A stretch of DNA of 64,000 bases from Lysobacter sp. Root76 (lineage in GTDB: Bacteria; Pseudomonadota; Gammaproteobacteria; Xanthomonadales; Xanthomonadaceae): NCBI RefSeq assembly GCF_001428685.1, contig NZ_LMIK01000001.1, forward strand, positions 166,550-230,549, in the 5' to 3' direction. Positions 27,299 through 35,484 of this stretch are shown here, in pieces. The notes beneath the pieces were generated by a model. The model worked only from the letters and a program-made list of their open reading frames with translations. It was not told the DNA's origin and did not search any database. A program made the translations under genes and the position numbers. The number at the start of each line of letters is the position of its first letter. Position 1 is the stretch's first letter.

Positions 27299-27763
27299 TC
27301 AGTGACGCGTGAGCGTCGCCACGTGCGGATGCACCAGTTGCTCGAAGTCCGACCAGGCCATGCGCATCAGCTCGCGGTGGTTGCCGGCGTTGAACGCGAT
27401 CCGCTCCTCTACCGCCAGGCTGTCGGCCGCGTAGACCTCCAGGCCGTAGAGATTGCCGAACGGCGGCATCGCGCCGACCTCGCATTCGGGGAAGCGCTCC
27501 TTGAACTCGGCCTCGCTGGCCAGGGCCACGTACTGCGCGCCGCTGGCCTCGCGCAGGCGCGTGAGCCGCAGCCATTCGTCGGCGGGGACCAACGCCATCG
27601 CCAGGCGGCCGTCGAGTTTGACCATCACGGTCTTGGCCATTTCGTGGTCGTCGATGTCGGCGCTGACCGCAGCCGCGTGCGCGGTGGGTGCGTAGGGATG
27701 GGCGAGCATGTCGTAGGCCACCTGATGCGAATGCAGGTAGTCCTCTAGTCGTTGCGATGCCAT
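27299..27763 (-). CDS. YbaK/EbsC-type aminoacyl-tRNA deacylase domain protein
   Basis: 154 residues. The fold matches the YbaK/ProX editing domain: a conserved Lys within MAKTVMVKLDGRLAMALVPA, the CEVGAMPPFGNLYGLEVYA strand-turn that forms the aminoacyl pocket, and the region EERIAFNAGNHRELMRMAW. Such free-standing proteins hydrolyse mischarged tRNA (for example Ala- or Cys-tRNA-Pro); some are only distant relatives with other hydrolytic roles. It is monocistronic. Confidence 0.85.
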   Translation of the reverse strand: MASQRLEDYLHSHQVAYDMLAHPYAPTAHAAAVSADIDDHEMAKTVMVKLDGRLAMALVPADEWLRLTRLREASGAQYVALASEAEFKERFPECEVGAMPPFGNLYGLEVYAADSLAVEERIAFNAGNHRELMRMAWSDFEQLVHPHVATLTRH

Positions 27764-27963
27764 GGCGGGCTCCTCCGGTGTGGGGAGCCGGCGCCGCGGT
27801 CCGGTCCGGCCGGACGCTGGGCGCCGGCATCCGTTGGATGCGGTTACCGTGCGGCTTGCGCGGTTACGCCAGTGTAGTCCCGACAGCGCAGGCGGATGTG
27901 GGCGCGGCGTGAGGTGGCGATGAATGGGCGGTGGTGGCGGCGCCGCCCGCCCGGATTCGCGTA

Positions 27964-28033
27964 TCGCGGCTCACGCCGCTCCTACCCCAAAGCCGGTGAG
28001 CCAGCTTTGGGGTAGGAGCGGCGTAAGCCGCGA
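27964..28033. repeat. Inverted pair of GTAG-type REP elements
   Basis: Two REP palindromes face each other: TCGCGGCTCACGCCGCTCCTA at 27964 and its partner GTAGGAGCGGCGTAAGCCGC from 28012. CCCCAAAGCCGG / CCAGCTTTGGGG complete an approximately 30-bp arm, making a long hairpin. The core matches the palindromes at 4697-5237, 28117, 62185 and 62263. Confidence 0.85.
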
Positions 28034-28116
28034 CCGTGATGAGTCACGATGCGGTGTAAATCGGAGCGTTGCGAGATACGGAGGCAGCGAAGTCGGAGCA
28101 GGCGGCCGGCGGTTCG

Positions 28117-28143
28117 CGGTCGCGGCTTACGCCGCTCCTACCC
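28117..28143. repeat. Single GTAG-type REP element (inverted)
   Basis: GGTCGCGGCTTACGCCGCTC followed by CTAC is one REP copy on the minus strand. It lies 19 bases beyond the end of the omega-amidase gene. Confidence 0.8.
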
Positions 28144-28161
28144 GGAAGCGCCCTGCCCCGC

Positions 28162-28959
28162 TCACTTCAACTCGAACGCGTCGCCGTCCAGCATCGCCGG
28201 GAAACGCGCACGATGCGCGGCCAACTCGTCCGCCAGCAGGGTCGTGGTCGCGACCACTTCCTCGTCGGTGCATTCGCTGACCGCATGGCCGAGGAAATCG
28301 ATCACCGCGCTGTCGCCGGAATACTGCAGGCCGTTGCCGTCGTCGCCTACCCGGTTGAGGCCGGCGACGTAGCACAGGTTCTCGATCGCGCGTGCGCGCA
28401 GCAGGGTTTTCCAGGGATAGGCGCGCGCCGACGGCCAGTTGGCCACGTACAGCAGCAAGTCGTAGTCCAGCGCGCCCGGCCGTTCGACATCGTAGCGGTT
28501 GCGCGAATACACCGGGAAGCGCAGGTCGTAGCAGACCTGCGGGCAGATCCGCCAACCCTTCCACTCCACCGTCAGGCGTTCGCGGCCGGCCGCGTAACGC
28601 TCGTGTTCGTTGGCGTAGCGGAACAGATGACGCTTGTCGTAGGTCTGCAGCGCGCCGTCGGGCGTGGCGAACAGCAGGCGGTTGAACACGCCCTCGTCGG
28701 TGCGCAGCTGCACGCTGCCGGTGACCGCCGCACCCAGCTTGGCCGCCTGTTCGCGGATCCAGGCCACGGTCGGGCCGTCCATGGTCTCGGCGTTGCCGAT
28801 CGCCTCATTGCTGAAGCCGCTGGTGAAGGTTTCCGGCAGCAGCACCAGGTCGGTGGTGCCGTGCAGCGCGGAAATCAGGCGGCCGTAGTAATCGCGATTG
28901 CCGGCGGGATCGTGCCAGCGGGTGGCGCCTTGGACCAGGGAGATGCGCAGGTTCTGCAT
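28162..28959 (-). CDS. Omega-amidase (nitrilase superfamily, YafV-like)
   Basis: 265 residues from MQNLRISLVQGATRW; the upstream in-frame stretch is discarded because family members start here. The Glu-Lys-Cys triad is visible: Glu in VLLPETFTSGF (about 43), Lys in TYDKRHLF (about 112) and the nucleophile in ICPQVCYDLRFP (about 145). YafV-type omega-amidases hydrolyse 2-oxoglutaramate and 2-oxosuccinamate, closing the glutamine/methionine transamination salvage route. A class I aminotransferase is encoded at 50695 in this window but is not linked. Family length about 256. Confidence 0.9.
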   Translation of the reverse strand: MQNLRISLVQGATRWHDPAGNRDYYGRLISALHGTTDLVLLPETFTSGFSNEAIGNAETMDGPTVAWIREQAAKLGAAVTGSVQLRTDEGVFNRLLFATPDGALQTYDKRHLFRYANEHERYAAGRERLTVEWKGWRICPQVCYDLRFPVYSRNRYDVERPGALDYDLLLYVANWPSARAYPWKTLLRARAIENLCYVAGLNRVGDDGNGLQYSGDSAVIDFLGHAVSECTDEEVVATTTLLADELAAHRARFPAMLDGDAFELK

Positions 28960-29066
28960 GGGGATGTCAGGGCATGGGGTCGCGGGGTCGACCGATGAGC
29001 GCATCGTATCGCCGCGGCCGCGTTCGTGCAGCCGCCGCGCCGGAATCCGGCGACGGCGGTGTGAGC

Positions 29067-29164
29067 GCATGCTCAAAACGGCATGCTGAGAACAGCATGC
29101 TCAAAACGGCACGCTCAGGACGCCGCGCCCAAGACGGCATGCCCAAGACGGCATGCTCAGGCGC
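29067..29164. repeat. 14-bp tandem repeat, seven copies, at the end of virD4
   Basis: Units start at exactly 14-base steps (29067, 29081, 29095, 29109, 29123, 29137, 29151) with consensus GCATGCTCAAGACG. The last unit contains the virD4 stop codon (complement at 29157-29159). The array therefore fills the virD4 3' region and the far upstream region of the omega-amidase gene. Confidence 0.88.
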
Positions 29165-30833
29165 GCAGGTTCAGGGTCGGCACTTCGACCTTGGGCAGCA
29201 GGCGCGAGGTGAAGTGCTTGTCCTGGTAGTACTTGATCTTGTCGCACTTCACCGGGTGCGGGATGCCTTCGTACAGGAACACCTCGGTGTCGAAGCCCAT
29301 CGCCTTGAGCTCCTGCGGCAGCATCAGCGCGCGCCGTTCCTCGGATTCGCTGCGCGAGTAGTCGCGGCCGCGGGTCACGTTCTGCTTGCGCACCGTGGTG
29401 TAGCCGAGCATGTCGGAATAGTCGTTGGCATCCTGCTGCTCGCGCGGCGCGTAGATGATCTGCAGCGCGTGGTTGGTGATGATGGTGCGCGAGATGTCCT
29501 TGCCGTAGGTCGCGTCCAGCTGCGACATGCTCTGGATGATCGGCAGCAGGCGGATGTTGTAGCCGGCCATGTACGAGACCGCCGAGGCGATGATATCGAC
29601 CTTGCCGATCGAGGTGAACTCGTCCATCAGCAGCAGGCATTGGTGCTTGAGCGCCTTGTTGTTCTGCGGCAGTTCGCGGGTGTTGAGGTTGATGATCTGG
29701 CTGAAGAACAGGTTCACGATCAAACGGCTCTCGGCCAGCTTGTTGGGCTGGATGCCGACGTAGATCGTCATGCGCTTCTTGCGCAGGTCGGTGAGCAGGA
29801 AATCGTCGGCGCTGGTGGCCGCGTCCAGGACCGGGTTGATCCAGGGGTTGAGCGGTTCCTTGAACGTGCCCAGGATCGAGGCGAAGGTCTCGTCGGCCTG
29901 GGACAGCATGTTGGCGAAGGCCGAGCGCGCGTTGTCGCTGAGGAACGGGCGCTGCGACAGCCCCTGCAGGTAGGGCTTGAGCTCGCTTTTGCCGTCGCCC
30001 GAGGACAGCCGGTAAACCGCGCCCAGGGTCGGCGGGTTGGCGAACGGGAAACCGATCTTGTTCTCTTCCTCGAAGGCCTCGAACAGGTACAGGGTGAACG
30101 CCATGAAGGCGTTGCGCGCCTGGCTGACCCAGAACTTCTGGTCGTCGGAACCGTCCGGATACAGCATCGCCGCGATGCTCATCAGGTCCGAGACCCGGAA
30201 CGCCGGGTCGGTGGCGACGTAGGTCAGCGGGTTCCAGCGGTGCGTGCGCCGGTCCTCGGCGAAGGGATTGAACAGGTAGATCTCCTGCCCCTGCTGGGCG
30301 CGCCAGCCGCTGGTCAGGTCGAAGTTTTCCTGCTTGATGTCGAGCACCACCATCGATTCCTGGTACTCGAGCAGGTTCGGGATCACGATGCCGACGCCCT
30401 TGCCCGAGCGGGTCGGCGCGGCCAGGATCACGAACTGCTGGCCGGCCAGGCGCACCAGCTTGCCGTTGTACTTGCCGACCACGATGCCGTTGTGGGACGC
30501 CTTGAACATGCCCTTGCTTTGCAGGTCCATGCCGTTGGCGAAGCGCGCATCGCCGTGCATCGAGCGCGGCTTGGGCTTGAGGATCAGCACCAGCAGCGCG
30601 AGGTAGGCCAGGCCCGGCAGGCCGAAGCCGATGTAGCCCGAGGCCTTGATCTTGCCCGCGTGCAGCTTGTACTGCGGCAGATCGAGCACCCGCACGTAGT
30701 CCGTGAAGGTGCTCCACTTCAGCAGACCGGTATCGACTTTGAGGAACAGCAGCGACAAATAGCCCGACAGATACAGCCCGGCGGCCAAGGCGGCGATGCC
30801 CAGGACCAGGGCGAAGATCAGCTTCCCTTTCAC
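29157..30833 (-). CDS. virD4: VirD4 type IV secretion coupling ATPase
   Basis: 558 residues. Two N-terminal membrane helices (about 5-27 and 70-88) precede the cytoplasmic ATPase. Walker A is APTRSGKGVG (about 135-145) and Walker B is LLLMDEFTSIG near 400. VirD4 (T4CP) selects effectors at the inner membrane; in Xanthomonas it binds the XVIPCD of killing effectors through its all-alpha domain. It lies downstream of the effector cassettes, on the same strand as the virB genes but about 8 kb from virB6. A 42-base gap separates it from the 92-residue gene. No relaxase is present, consistent with protein export rather than conjugation. Confidence 0.96.
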   Translation of the reverse strand: MKGKLIFALVLGIAALAAGLYLSGYLSLLFLKVDTGLLKWSTFTDYVRVLDLPQYKLHAGKIKASGYIGFGLPGLAYLALLVLILKPKPRSMHGDARFANGMDLQSKGMFKASHNGIVVGKYNGKLVRLAGQQFVILAAPTRSGKGVGIVIPNLLEYQESMVVLDIKQENFDLTSGWRAQQGQEIYLFNPFAEDRRTHRWNPLTYVATDPAFRVSDLMSIAAMLYPDGSDDQKFWVSQARNAFMAFTLYLFEAFEEENKIGFPFANPPTLGAVYRLSSGDGKSELKPYLQGLSQRPFLSDNARSAFANMLSQADETFASILGTFKEPLNPWINPVLDAATSADDFLLTDLRKKRMTIYVGIQPNKLAESRLIVNLFFSQIINLNTRELPQNNKALKHQCLLLMDEFTSIGKVDIIASAVSYMAGYNIRLLPIIQSMSQLDATYGKDISRTIITNHALQIIYAPREQQDANDYSDMLGYTTVRKQNVTRGRDYSRSESEERRALMLPQELKAMGFDTEVFLYEGIPHPVKCDKIKYYQDKHFTSRLLPKVEVPTLNLRA

Positions 30834-30875
30834 GTGTTGTTCCCTGCTTGAAGTTCCCCAAGGCCCGCCATGCGA

Positions 30876-31154
30876 TCAGCGACGCTTCCGGCCGGGCCGG
30901 AGCAACGTGGATCGTACGGGAGCCGCTTCCACCGGATCCGGCATCGGCGCGGAGGGGTTGCCCCGCTCCCGCTCCATCCGGTCGTCCAGCCAATTCCTGG
31001 CGTCGCTCAGCGTCAGCTCCTGGCGCAGCTTGACGCCCGAAGACGACATCACCGCGTAAGCATAGATGTCGTCGTCCTCGAATTGTGCATCCGGCGTCAA
31101 CGCGACGATCTGGTACTTGCCGCGCGTAAGTAGGTGATGTTGGTATTCGCTCAC
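30876..31154 (-). CDS. Unknown 92-residue protein between XVIPCD gene and virD4
   Basis: A small, soluble, charged protein with no signal peptide or membrane segment. The first 65 residues (MSEYQHHLLTRGKYQIVALT... through SDARNWLDDRMERERG) look folded, with alternating strands and a C-terminal helix. The last 27 are a Pro/Arg-rich tail. I recognise no family. It starts 55 bases after the orphan XVIPCD gene and ends 42 bases before virD4, all on one strand, so co-transcription is likely. A role as regulator, chaperone or small effector would be guesswork. Confidence 0.6.
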   Translation of the reverse strand: MSEYQHHLLTRGKYQIVALTPDAQFEDDDIYAYAVMSSSGVKLRQELTLSDARNWLDDRMERERGNPSAPMPDPVEAAPVRSTLLRPGRKRR

Positions 31155-31209
31155 TGCCTGGCCTCCAATGCCTGCATTGCCTCGCGGGCCCGAACCGTCT
31201 GCGTCGCCG

Positions 31210-31719
31210 TCACAGCGAACGCGGCCCCAGGCCGAGCAGCGGCGCTTCGCGCTGCGCCTCGGGCTGGCGCTGGCGATCCTGCTCCTGCGTCTGGCGGCGG
31301 TCGCGCTGATCCTGCTCGCGCGACAGTTGCGCCAGTTGCTCGCCGCTGCGCTCGATCGGCTGCGACGCGGCCTGCGCCGTTTCGACGTAGCTGACCCGGC
31401 GCGCCGGCGAATTGAGGTCGCCTTCGACCGCGAACGCGCGCTCGCCGTCCTTGCTCAGGACGACGTGGTTGACGCGCATTTCGTTGCGCCTGGCTTCGAC
31501 CGCGAGTGCGGCCGCGAGGTTGTCGTTCTGTTCCGGCGTGCGCGAGGAAACCGTGTCCTGGCGATCCAGACACACCCGCACCTGCTTGAACAGGTCGTGG
31601 TTGGGATGGCTGGGACTGCTCAGCAGCGCGCGTTGTTCGGCCTGTCGCAGGTCGTCCAGGGTCTTCACCGACGCGTCGCTGTCGACCCTGCGTTCCTGTC
31701 CCTGGGGGAGTCCGTTCAT
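31210..31719 (-). CDS. Orphan XVIPCD protein without toxin domain
   Basis: 169 residues. Nearly the whole protein is an XVIPCD (VirD4-interacting conserved domain): the LLSSPSHPNHDLFKQVRVCL opening, the central ARRNEMRVNHVVLSKDGERA (compare GLTQIDHVVRSTNGTG in the neighbouring effectors) and a Gln/Arg/Glu-rich tail from about residue 125. Only about 25 residues precede it, so there is no catalytic domain. It has an intact version of the motif region that is deleted in the two neighbouring effectors. It could be an adaptor, a competitor for VirD4, or a small effector whose activity is in the tail. It reads toward virD4. Confidence 0.78.
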   Translation of the reverse strand: MNGLPQGQERRVDSDASVKTLDDLRQAEQRALLSSPSHPNHDLFKQVRVCLDRQDTVSSRTPEQNDNLAAALAVEARRNEMRVNHVVLSKDGERAFAVEGDLNSPARRVSYVETAQAASQPIERSGEQLAQLSREQDQRDRRQTQEQDRQRQPEAQREAPLLGLGPRSL

Positions 31720-31784
31720 GGCGCCTCCGCTGCTGCAGCCTGACCCGTATGCTCGCGCAATCGCGAGAGTGCTTCAAGGCTAGG

Positions 31785-31816
31785 CGGATGCGGGACCGCA
31801 TGCGGTCCCGCATCCG
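31785..31816. repeat. Perfect 32-bp palindrome
   Basis: CGGATGCGGGACCGCA followed directly by its exact complement, with no spacer. It lies between the first GH19 effector gene (ends 31947) and the orphan XVIPCD gene (starts 31719). No T-tract on the minus strand, so a strong RNA hairpin or cruciform rather than a canonical terminator. Confidence 0.85.
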
Positions 31817-31946
31817 ACTGCCGCCACAGCCGCGTCCCGGGGGGGCTGCACGGCTGAGGTCCGGTGGCGGGCGCGCGACCGGGCGCGCCCGCATGAGGGG
31901 AAACGGCCGCGCGCCGCCCGCTAGGGGCGAAACGCGACCGCCACGA

Positions 31947-33287
31947 TCACACCCGCTGGCTGGTCTGCTGCTGGCGCTCGGGCTGCGGCTGCGCCATGAA
32001 CGGGGTCTGCTGCGTCTGCGGCACGTCCTGCTGCAGGCGCTGGCTGGTCTGTTCGACGCTCTGCCCGACCGCCTGGCCGCGATCGGCGAACGCGCGGTGG
32101 TGGGCCGGGTCGTTCAGGCCGCCCTGCACCGCGAACAGACCGGTGCCGTTGGTGCTGCGCACGACGTGGTCGATCTGGGTCAGGCCGCTGACCCGGGCCT
32201 CGTAGGTCAGGGTCGCGGCCGCGCGCTCGAGCTGCTCGCGATTGTCGAAGCCGCCATTCGGGCCCAGGCGTTCCAGCCCGGCGACCGCCTGGCGGTAGAC
32301 CGGATTGTCGCGATTGGCCGGATCCTGCAGCGAGCTGCTGCGTGCCGGTTCGGCCGGGGTCGGCTGCGCCGGCTGATCGCGGCCGCGTTCGGTCTGCGGC
32401 TGGTTGGGCTGCGCATTGCGCAGCGCATTCAAGGTATCGCGTCCTGCGATGCCGTCGTCTTCCAGGCCGTGATCGCGCTGGAACGCCTTCAGGGCTTCCT
32501 GGCTGCGGCGACCGAAATGACCGTCGGGGTTGAGCTCGTTGCCCTGGGCGTCGCGATAGCCCAGGCGCTTGAGCGTTTCCTGCATGTCCTCGACGGCCTG
32601 GCCGCGCTCGTTGAGCTTGAGCACGCCGTCGGCCATGGGATCGCGGCCGCCGCGGCCCGGCGCGGGCAGCACCACTTCGCCGCGGGCCAGGCCCTGCATC
32701 ACTTCGGGGGTGAGCATGCGCTCCCACTCGGCCACCGCAGCGCGGCGCTCGGGCAGATGGTTGTAGCCGCCGTTGATGTCGTGGGTGGCCTCGCGCACGT
32801 TCAACTGATTGCCGTGCGGGACGACCCGGCTCTGCCAGTAGTGCACGGCGATGTTGGCGGCGTTGCCGCGATCCGCGGCCAGGTCGGGATTGGCGGCCAG
32901 ATCCAGGCCGAGCTCGCGGCCGGCGCGCTCGTAGTTGTCGCGGCCGGTCAGCTGCACGTAACCGCGGCCGTGGAAACGCCAGCCGTCGCCCGGCTCGGTG
33001 TTGCCGAGGTTGTCGCGGCCCCAACGGCCGCCGTAGATGGTCTCGGCGATCTGCTCGCGGCCGCCGCGCACGACGTCGCGCGCTTCGGCCAGGGTGTTCA
33101 TGCCGTTGCGGTCGGGGAACACCTCGTGCAGGCGTTCGGCGCTGTAGCCCAGGTTCTCGTGCATGCTGGCGAAGGATCGGGATTCGATCTGCATCTGGCC
33201 CATGAACGCGGCCAGTTCACGCGGTTCACGGATGCCGGACTCGTAGGCGCGCTGCAGCAGAAAATCGCGGTTGCTCGGTGTAGACAT
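31947..33287 (-). CDS. X-T4SS effector: GH19 + PG-binding + XVIPCD
   Basis: 446 residues; the start has an excellent ribosome site (AAGGAGG, six bases before ATG). Residues 1-190 are a GH19 chitinase/endolysin-like domain: GQMQIESRSFASMHENLGYS holds the two catalytic Glu, then GRGYVQLTGRDNY. Residues 215-285 are a PG_binding_1 domain (AVEDMQETLKRLGYRDAQGN... GHFGRRSQEALKAFQRDHGL). Residues about 315-446 are a full XVIPCD with VSGLTQIDHVVRSTNGTG and a Gln-rich tail. It should be delivered by the T4SS into rival periplasm to cut glycan strands. The lipoprotein gene 52 bases upstream is the likely immunity partner. There is no signal peptide, as expected for a T4SS substrate. Confidence 0.9.
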   Translation of the reverse strand: MSTPSNRDFLLQRAYESGIREPRELAAFMGQMQIESRSFASMHENLGYSAERLHEVFPDRNGMNTLAEARDVVRGGREQIAETIYGGRWGRDNLGNTEPGDGWRFHGRGYVQLTGRDNYERAGRELGLDLAANPDLAADRGNAANIAVHYWQSRVVPHGNQLNVREATHDINGGYNHLPERRAAVAEWERMLTPEVMQGLARGEVVLPAPGRGGRDPMADGVLKLNERGQAVEDMQETLKRLGYRDAQGNELNPDGHFGRRSQEALKAFQRDHGLEDDGIAGRDTLNALRNAQPNQPQTERGRDQPAQPTPAEPARSSSLQDPANRDNPVYRQAVAGLERLGPNGGFDNREQLERAAATLTYEARVSGLTQIDHVVRSTNGTGLFAVQGGLNDPAHHRAFADRGQAVGQSVEQTSQRLQQDVPQTQQTPFMAQPQPERQQQTSQRV

Positions 33288-33339
33288 TGGTTTCCTCCTT
33301 GATGCGATCGTTATGCGTAGTTGAGGCTGCGGCCGTAGC

Positions 33340-34002
33340 TCAGGGCTTGGCCGGTAGCCCGCCGCGGTCGATCGCAGCGTCGCGGTCCCAGCCGCGGGTG
33401 AATTTGAACAAGGTGTCGTCGATATCGTCGACGAGGCTGCCCGGCTCGCAGGCCACGAAAGCCTCGGCTTTGACCGCATCGCCGCTGGCGGTCAGCAGGC
33501 CCTGCTCCTGCACGCCCTTCTCGCCGGAGATCGAATAGAAGATGCGCTTGCGGCCGCCGTCCTCGAACGAATAGGCGTAGCCGCCGCTGTTGCCGGCGAA
33601 GCCGAGCTGGGTGCGCTTGAAGCGCTTGCCGTGCACGCCCTTGTCGGCCGGGAACAGGTAGTCGGGACGGCCCGCCGCGCCCTGGGCGAAGTAGACGTAG
33701 CCGGCCTGGTCGCTGACGCCCTTGGACGCGCACAACGAAGCCAGCTGGCCGCCGGCGAGCTTGCACGACAGCACGATGTCCTCGCTGGCCGCGCACAGCG
33801 AGCGGCCGTCGCCGGCGGGCGCCGTCGCAGCGGGAGCGGGCGTTGCGGCGGCTTCGGCGGTCGTGGCCATGGCCGGCGCCGGCGGCGTCGCCGCCACCGC
33901 ATCGGCCGGTGCGGTCGTGGCCGCGTCGAACGGTGCCTTCGACGAATTGCAGCCGGCCAGGACCGTCAGCAGTGCGATGCACAGAAGGTTTGCAGATTTC
34001 AT
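33340..34002 (-). CDS. Putative immunity lipoprotein (X-Tfi) for the 31947 effector
   Basis: 220 residues with a lipoprotein signal (LLCIALLTVLAGC, Cys 18), then an Ala/Thr/Pro-rich flexible linker to about 65, then a beta-rich domain (LCAASEDIVLSCKLAGG... GGYAYSFEDGGRKRIFYSIS) with four Cys. X-Tfi proteins are periplasmic lipoproteins encoded just before their effector, and this one precedes the GH19 effector by 52 bases. The role is inferred from position, signal and architecture; I do not recognise the domain by name. Confidence 0.72.
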   Translation of the reverse strand: MKSANLLCIALLTVLAGCNSSKAPFDAATTAPADAVAATPPAPAMATTAEAAATPAPAATAPAGDGRSLCAASEDIVLSCKLAGGQLASLCASKGVSDQAGYVYFAQGAAGRPDYLFPADKGVHGKRFKRTQLGFAGNSGGYAYSFEDGGRKRIFYSISGEKGVQEQGLLTASGDAVKAEAFVACEPGSLVDDIDDTLFKFTRGWDRDAAIDRGGLPAKP

Positions 34003-34049
34003 GGGAATTCCTGAAGCGTTTCGATGGTGATCGGGTCGAGCTCGACCGA

Positions 34050-34091
34050 CCCGGTCCGGTGCGCCCTGCTACGGGGTCGCACCGGACCGGG
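34050..34091. repeat. Hairpin at an effector cassette boundary
   Basis: Perfect 14-bp arms CCCGGTCCGGTGCG / CGCACCGGACCGGG with a 14-base loop. Located between the second GH19 effector gene (ends 34162) and the next immunity gene (starts 34002). Confidence 0.8.
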
Positions 34092-34161
34092 CCGACGACT
34101 GCATCTCGCCCCCTCGCGGATGCAGCCGTACCTGCGCCGCGCTCGCGCGCGGCGGGTCGAC

Positions 34162-35397
34162 TCAACCCATCGCGCGCGTCGGCGGCGTCTGGGTCGGGTT
34201 GGCCTGCGCCTCGAGCTTCTGGCGCTGCTGCGTGTCCTGCTGCAGCTGGAACGTGGACTGCTCCAGCGGCTGCGCGCCGGCCTGCAGCTTGTCCACGTGC
34301 GCACGGTGGTGACCGGGGTCGGTCAGCCCGCCCTGGACCGCGAACAGGCCGGTGCCGTTGGTGCTCAGCGCGACGTGGTCGATCTGTTCGAGTTCGGCAT
34401 GGTTTTTGAAACCGGCGTTCGGACCCAGCTTCTCCAGGCCGCCGACCGCCTGCTTGAACATGGCGTGGTCCGGATGCGCGGGATTGGACAGCAGCGGGGT
34501 CTGTTCGGACTTTTTCAGTGCGTCCAGGGTCTTGGGACCGGCGACGCCGTCGTCCTTCAGACCGTGCGCACGCTGGAACGCCTGCAGCGCTTCCTTGGTG
34601 CTGGCGCCGAAGTTGCCGTCCGGGTTCAGCGCGCGATCCTTGCCGTCGGTATAGCCCAGCGCCTGCAGCGATTTCTGCATCGCTTCGATCGCCGCGCCCT
34701 TCTCGCCCGACTTCAGCACGCCGTCGGCGGCCGCATTCGGCGTCGCGTGCGTGGGTGCAGGCTTGGCCGGGGTGTTCGGCTCCACCGCACGACCGATACG
34801 GCCGGCGGCCAGCTGCTCCATCAGTTCCGGGGTCAGCGTCTGCAGCCAGCGCTCGTTGCGGGTTTCGCGATCGGCCAGGCCGTTGGTGCCGCCGTTGACC
34901 GCGCGGGTGGCCTTGGTCACGTCCTCGCGGGCGTTCTGCGGCACATTGTTCTGCCAGTACCAGGTCGCGATGCGGGCCGCGTTCTCGGGCTTGGACGCGA
35001 GATCGGGGTGGTGCACCAGGTCCAGGCCCAGCGCTTCGCCGGCGGAGCGGTAATTGTCCTTGCCGGTCAGCTGCATGTAGCCGCGACCGCGGTATTTGTA
35101 GCCGTCGCCGGGCTCGTCGTTGCCCATGCGACCGCCGTACATCAGGTCGGCCAGCGCCTCCGGACGCCCGCGCAGGGCTTCCAGACGCGCCGATTCCAGC
35201 GCCGGCGCGCCTTCGCGCATCGCCGACTTCACCGGGATCTGCGAGATGCCCTTGGTGTAGCGAAAGCCCTCTTCGAGCTTGGTCAGGCCGTGCGACTCGT
35301 GACCGACCTGGGCCATGAAGTTCGCCAGTTCGCGACGCGAGGTGATCCCCGACGCCGTCGCGGCCTGCAACAGTTGCGTTTCCCTATCCGTCGTCAT
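34162..35397 (-). CDS. X-T4SS effector: GH19 + PG-binding + XVIPCD with internal deletion
   Basis: 411 residues. GH19-like domain 1-200 (MAQVGHESHGLTKLEEGFRY with two Glu, GRGYMQLTGKDNY), PG_binding_1 about 225-290 (AIEAMQKSLQALGYTDGKDR), XVIPCD about 295-411. Within the XVIPCD, HAELE joins directly to QIDHVALSTNG. The first effector has about 16 additional residues there (RAAATLTYEARVSGLT), so this copy carries a 48-bp in-frame deletion. The tail (QPLEQSTFQLQQ...) is nearly identical at DNA level to the one after 36479. It is preceded by its own lipoprotein gene, 87 bases upstream. Predicted target: glycan strands of rival peptidoglycan. Whether the shortened signal still binds VirD4 is uncertain. 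Confidence 0.88.
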   Translation of the reverse strand: MTTDRETQLLQAATASGITSRRELANFMAQVGHESHGLTKLEEGFRYTKGISQIPVKSAMREGAPALESARLEALRGRPEALADLMYGGRMGNDEPGDGYKYRGRGYMQLTGKDNYRSAGEALGLDLVHHPDLASKPENAARIATWYWQNNVPQNAREDVTKATRAVNGGTNGLADRETRNERWLQTLTPELMEQLAAGRIGRAVEPNTPAKPAPTHATPNAAADGVLKSGEKGAAIEAMQKSLQALGYTDGKDRALNPDGNFGASTKEALQAFQRAHGLKDDGVAGPKTLDALKKSEQTPLLSNPAHPDHAMFKQAVGGLEKLGPNAGFKNHAELEQIDHVALSTNGTGLFAVQGGLTDPGHHRAHVDKLQAGAQPLEQSTFQLQQDTQQRQKLEAQANPTQTPPTRAMG

Positions 35398-35484
35398 GTG
35401 TAGCTCCTGGTTGAATGCCTATATCGCCAAAACCCAAGCCCTGCCCGGACGTTCCCTGCCCGGTTCGGTGACGCTCCTGCGTAC

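Noticed and set aside
28974-30851. 625-codon plus-strand frame
   Set aside because: Antisense of virD4; no recognisable domains.
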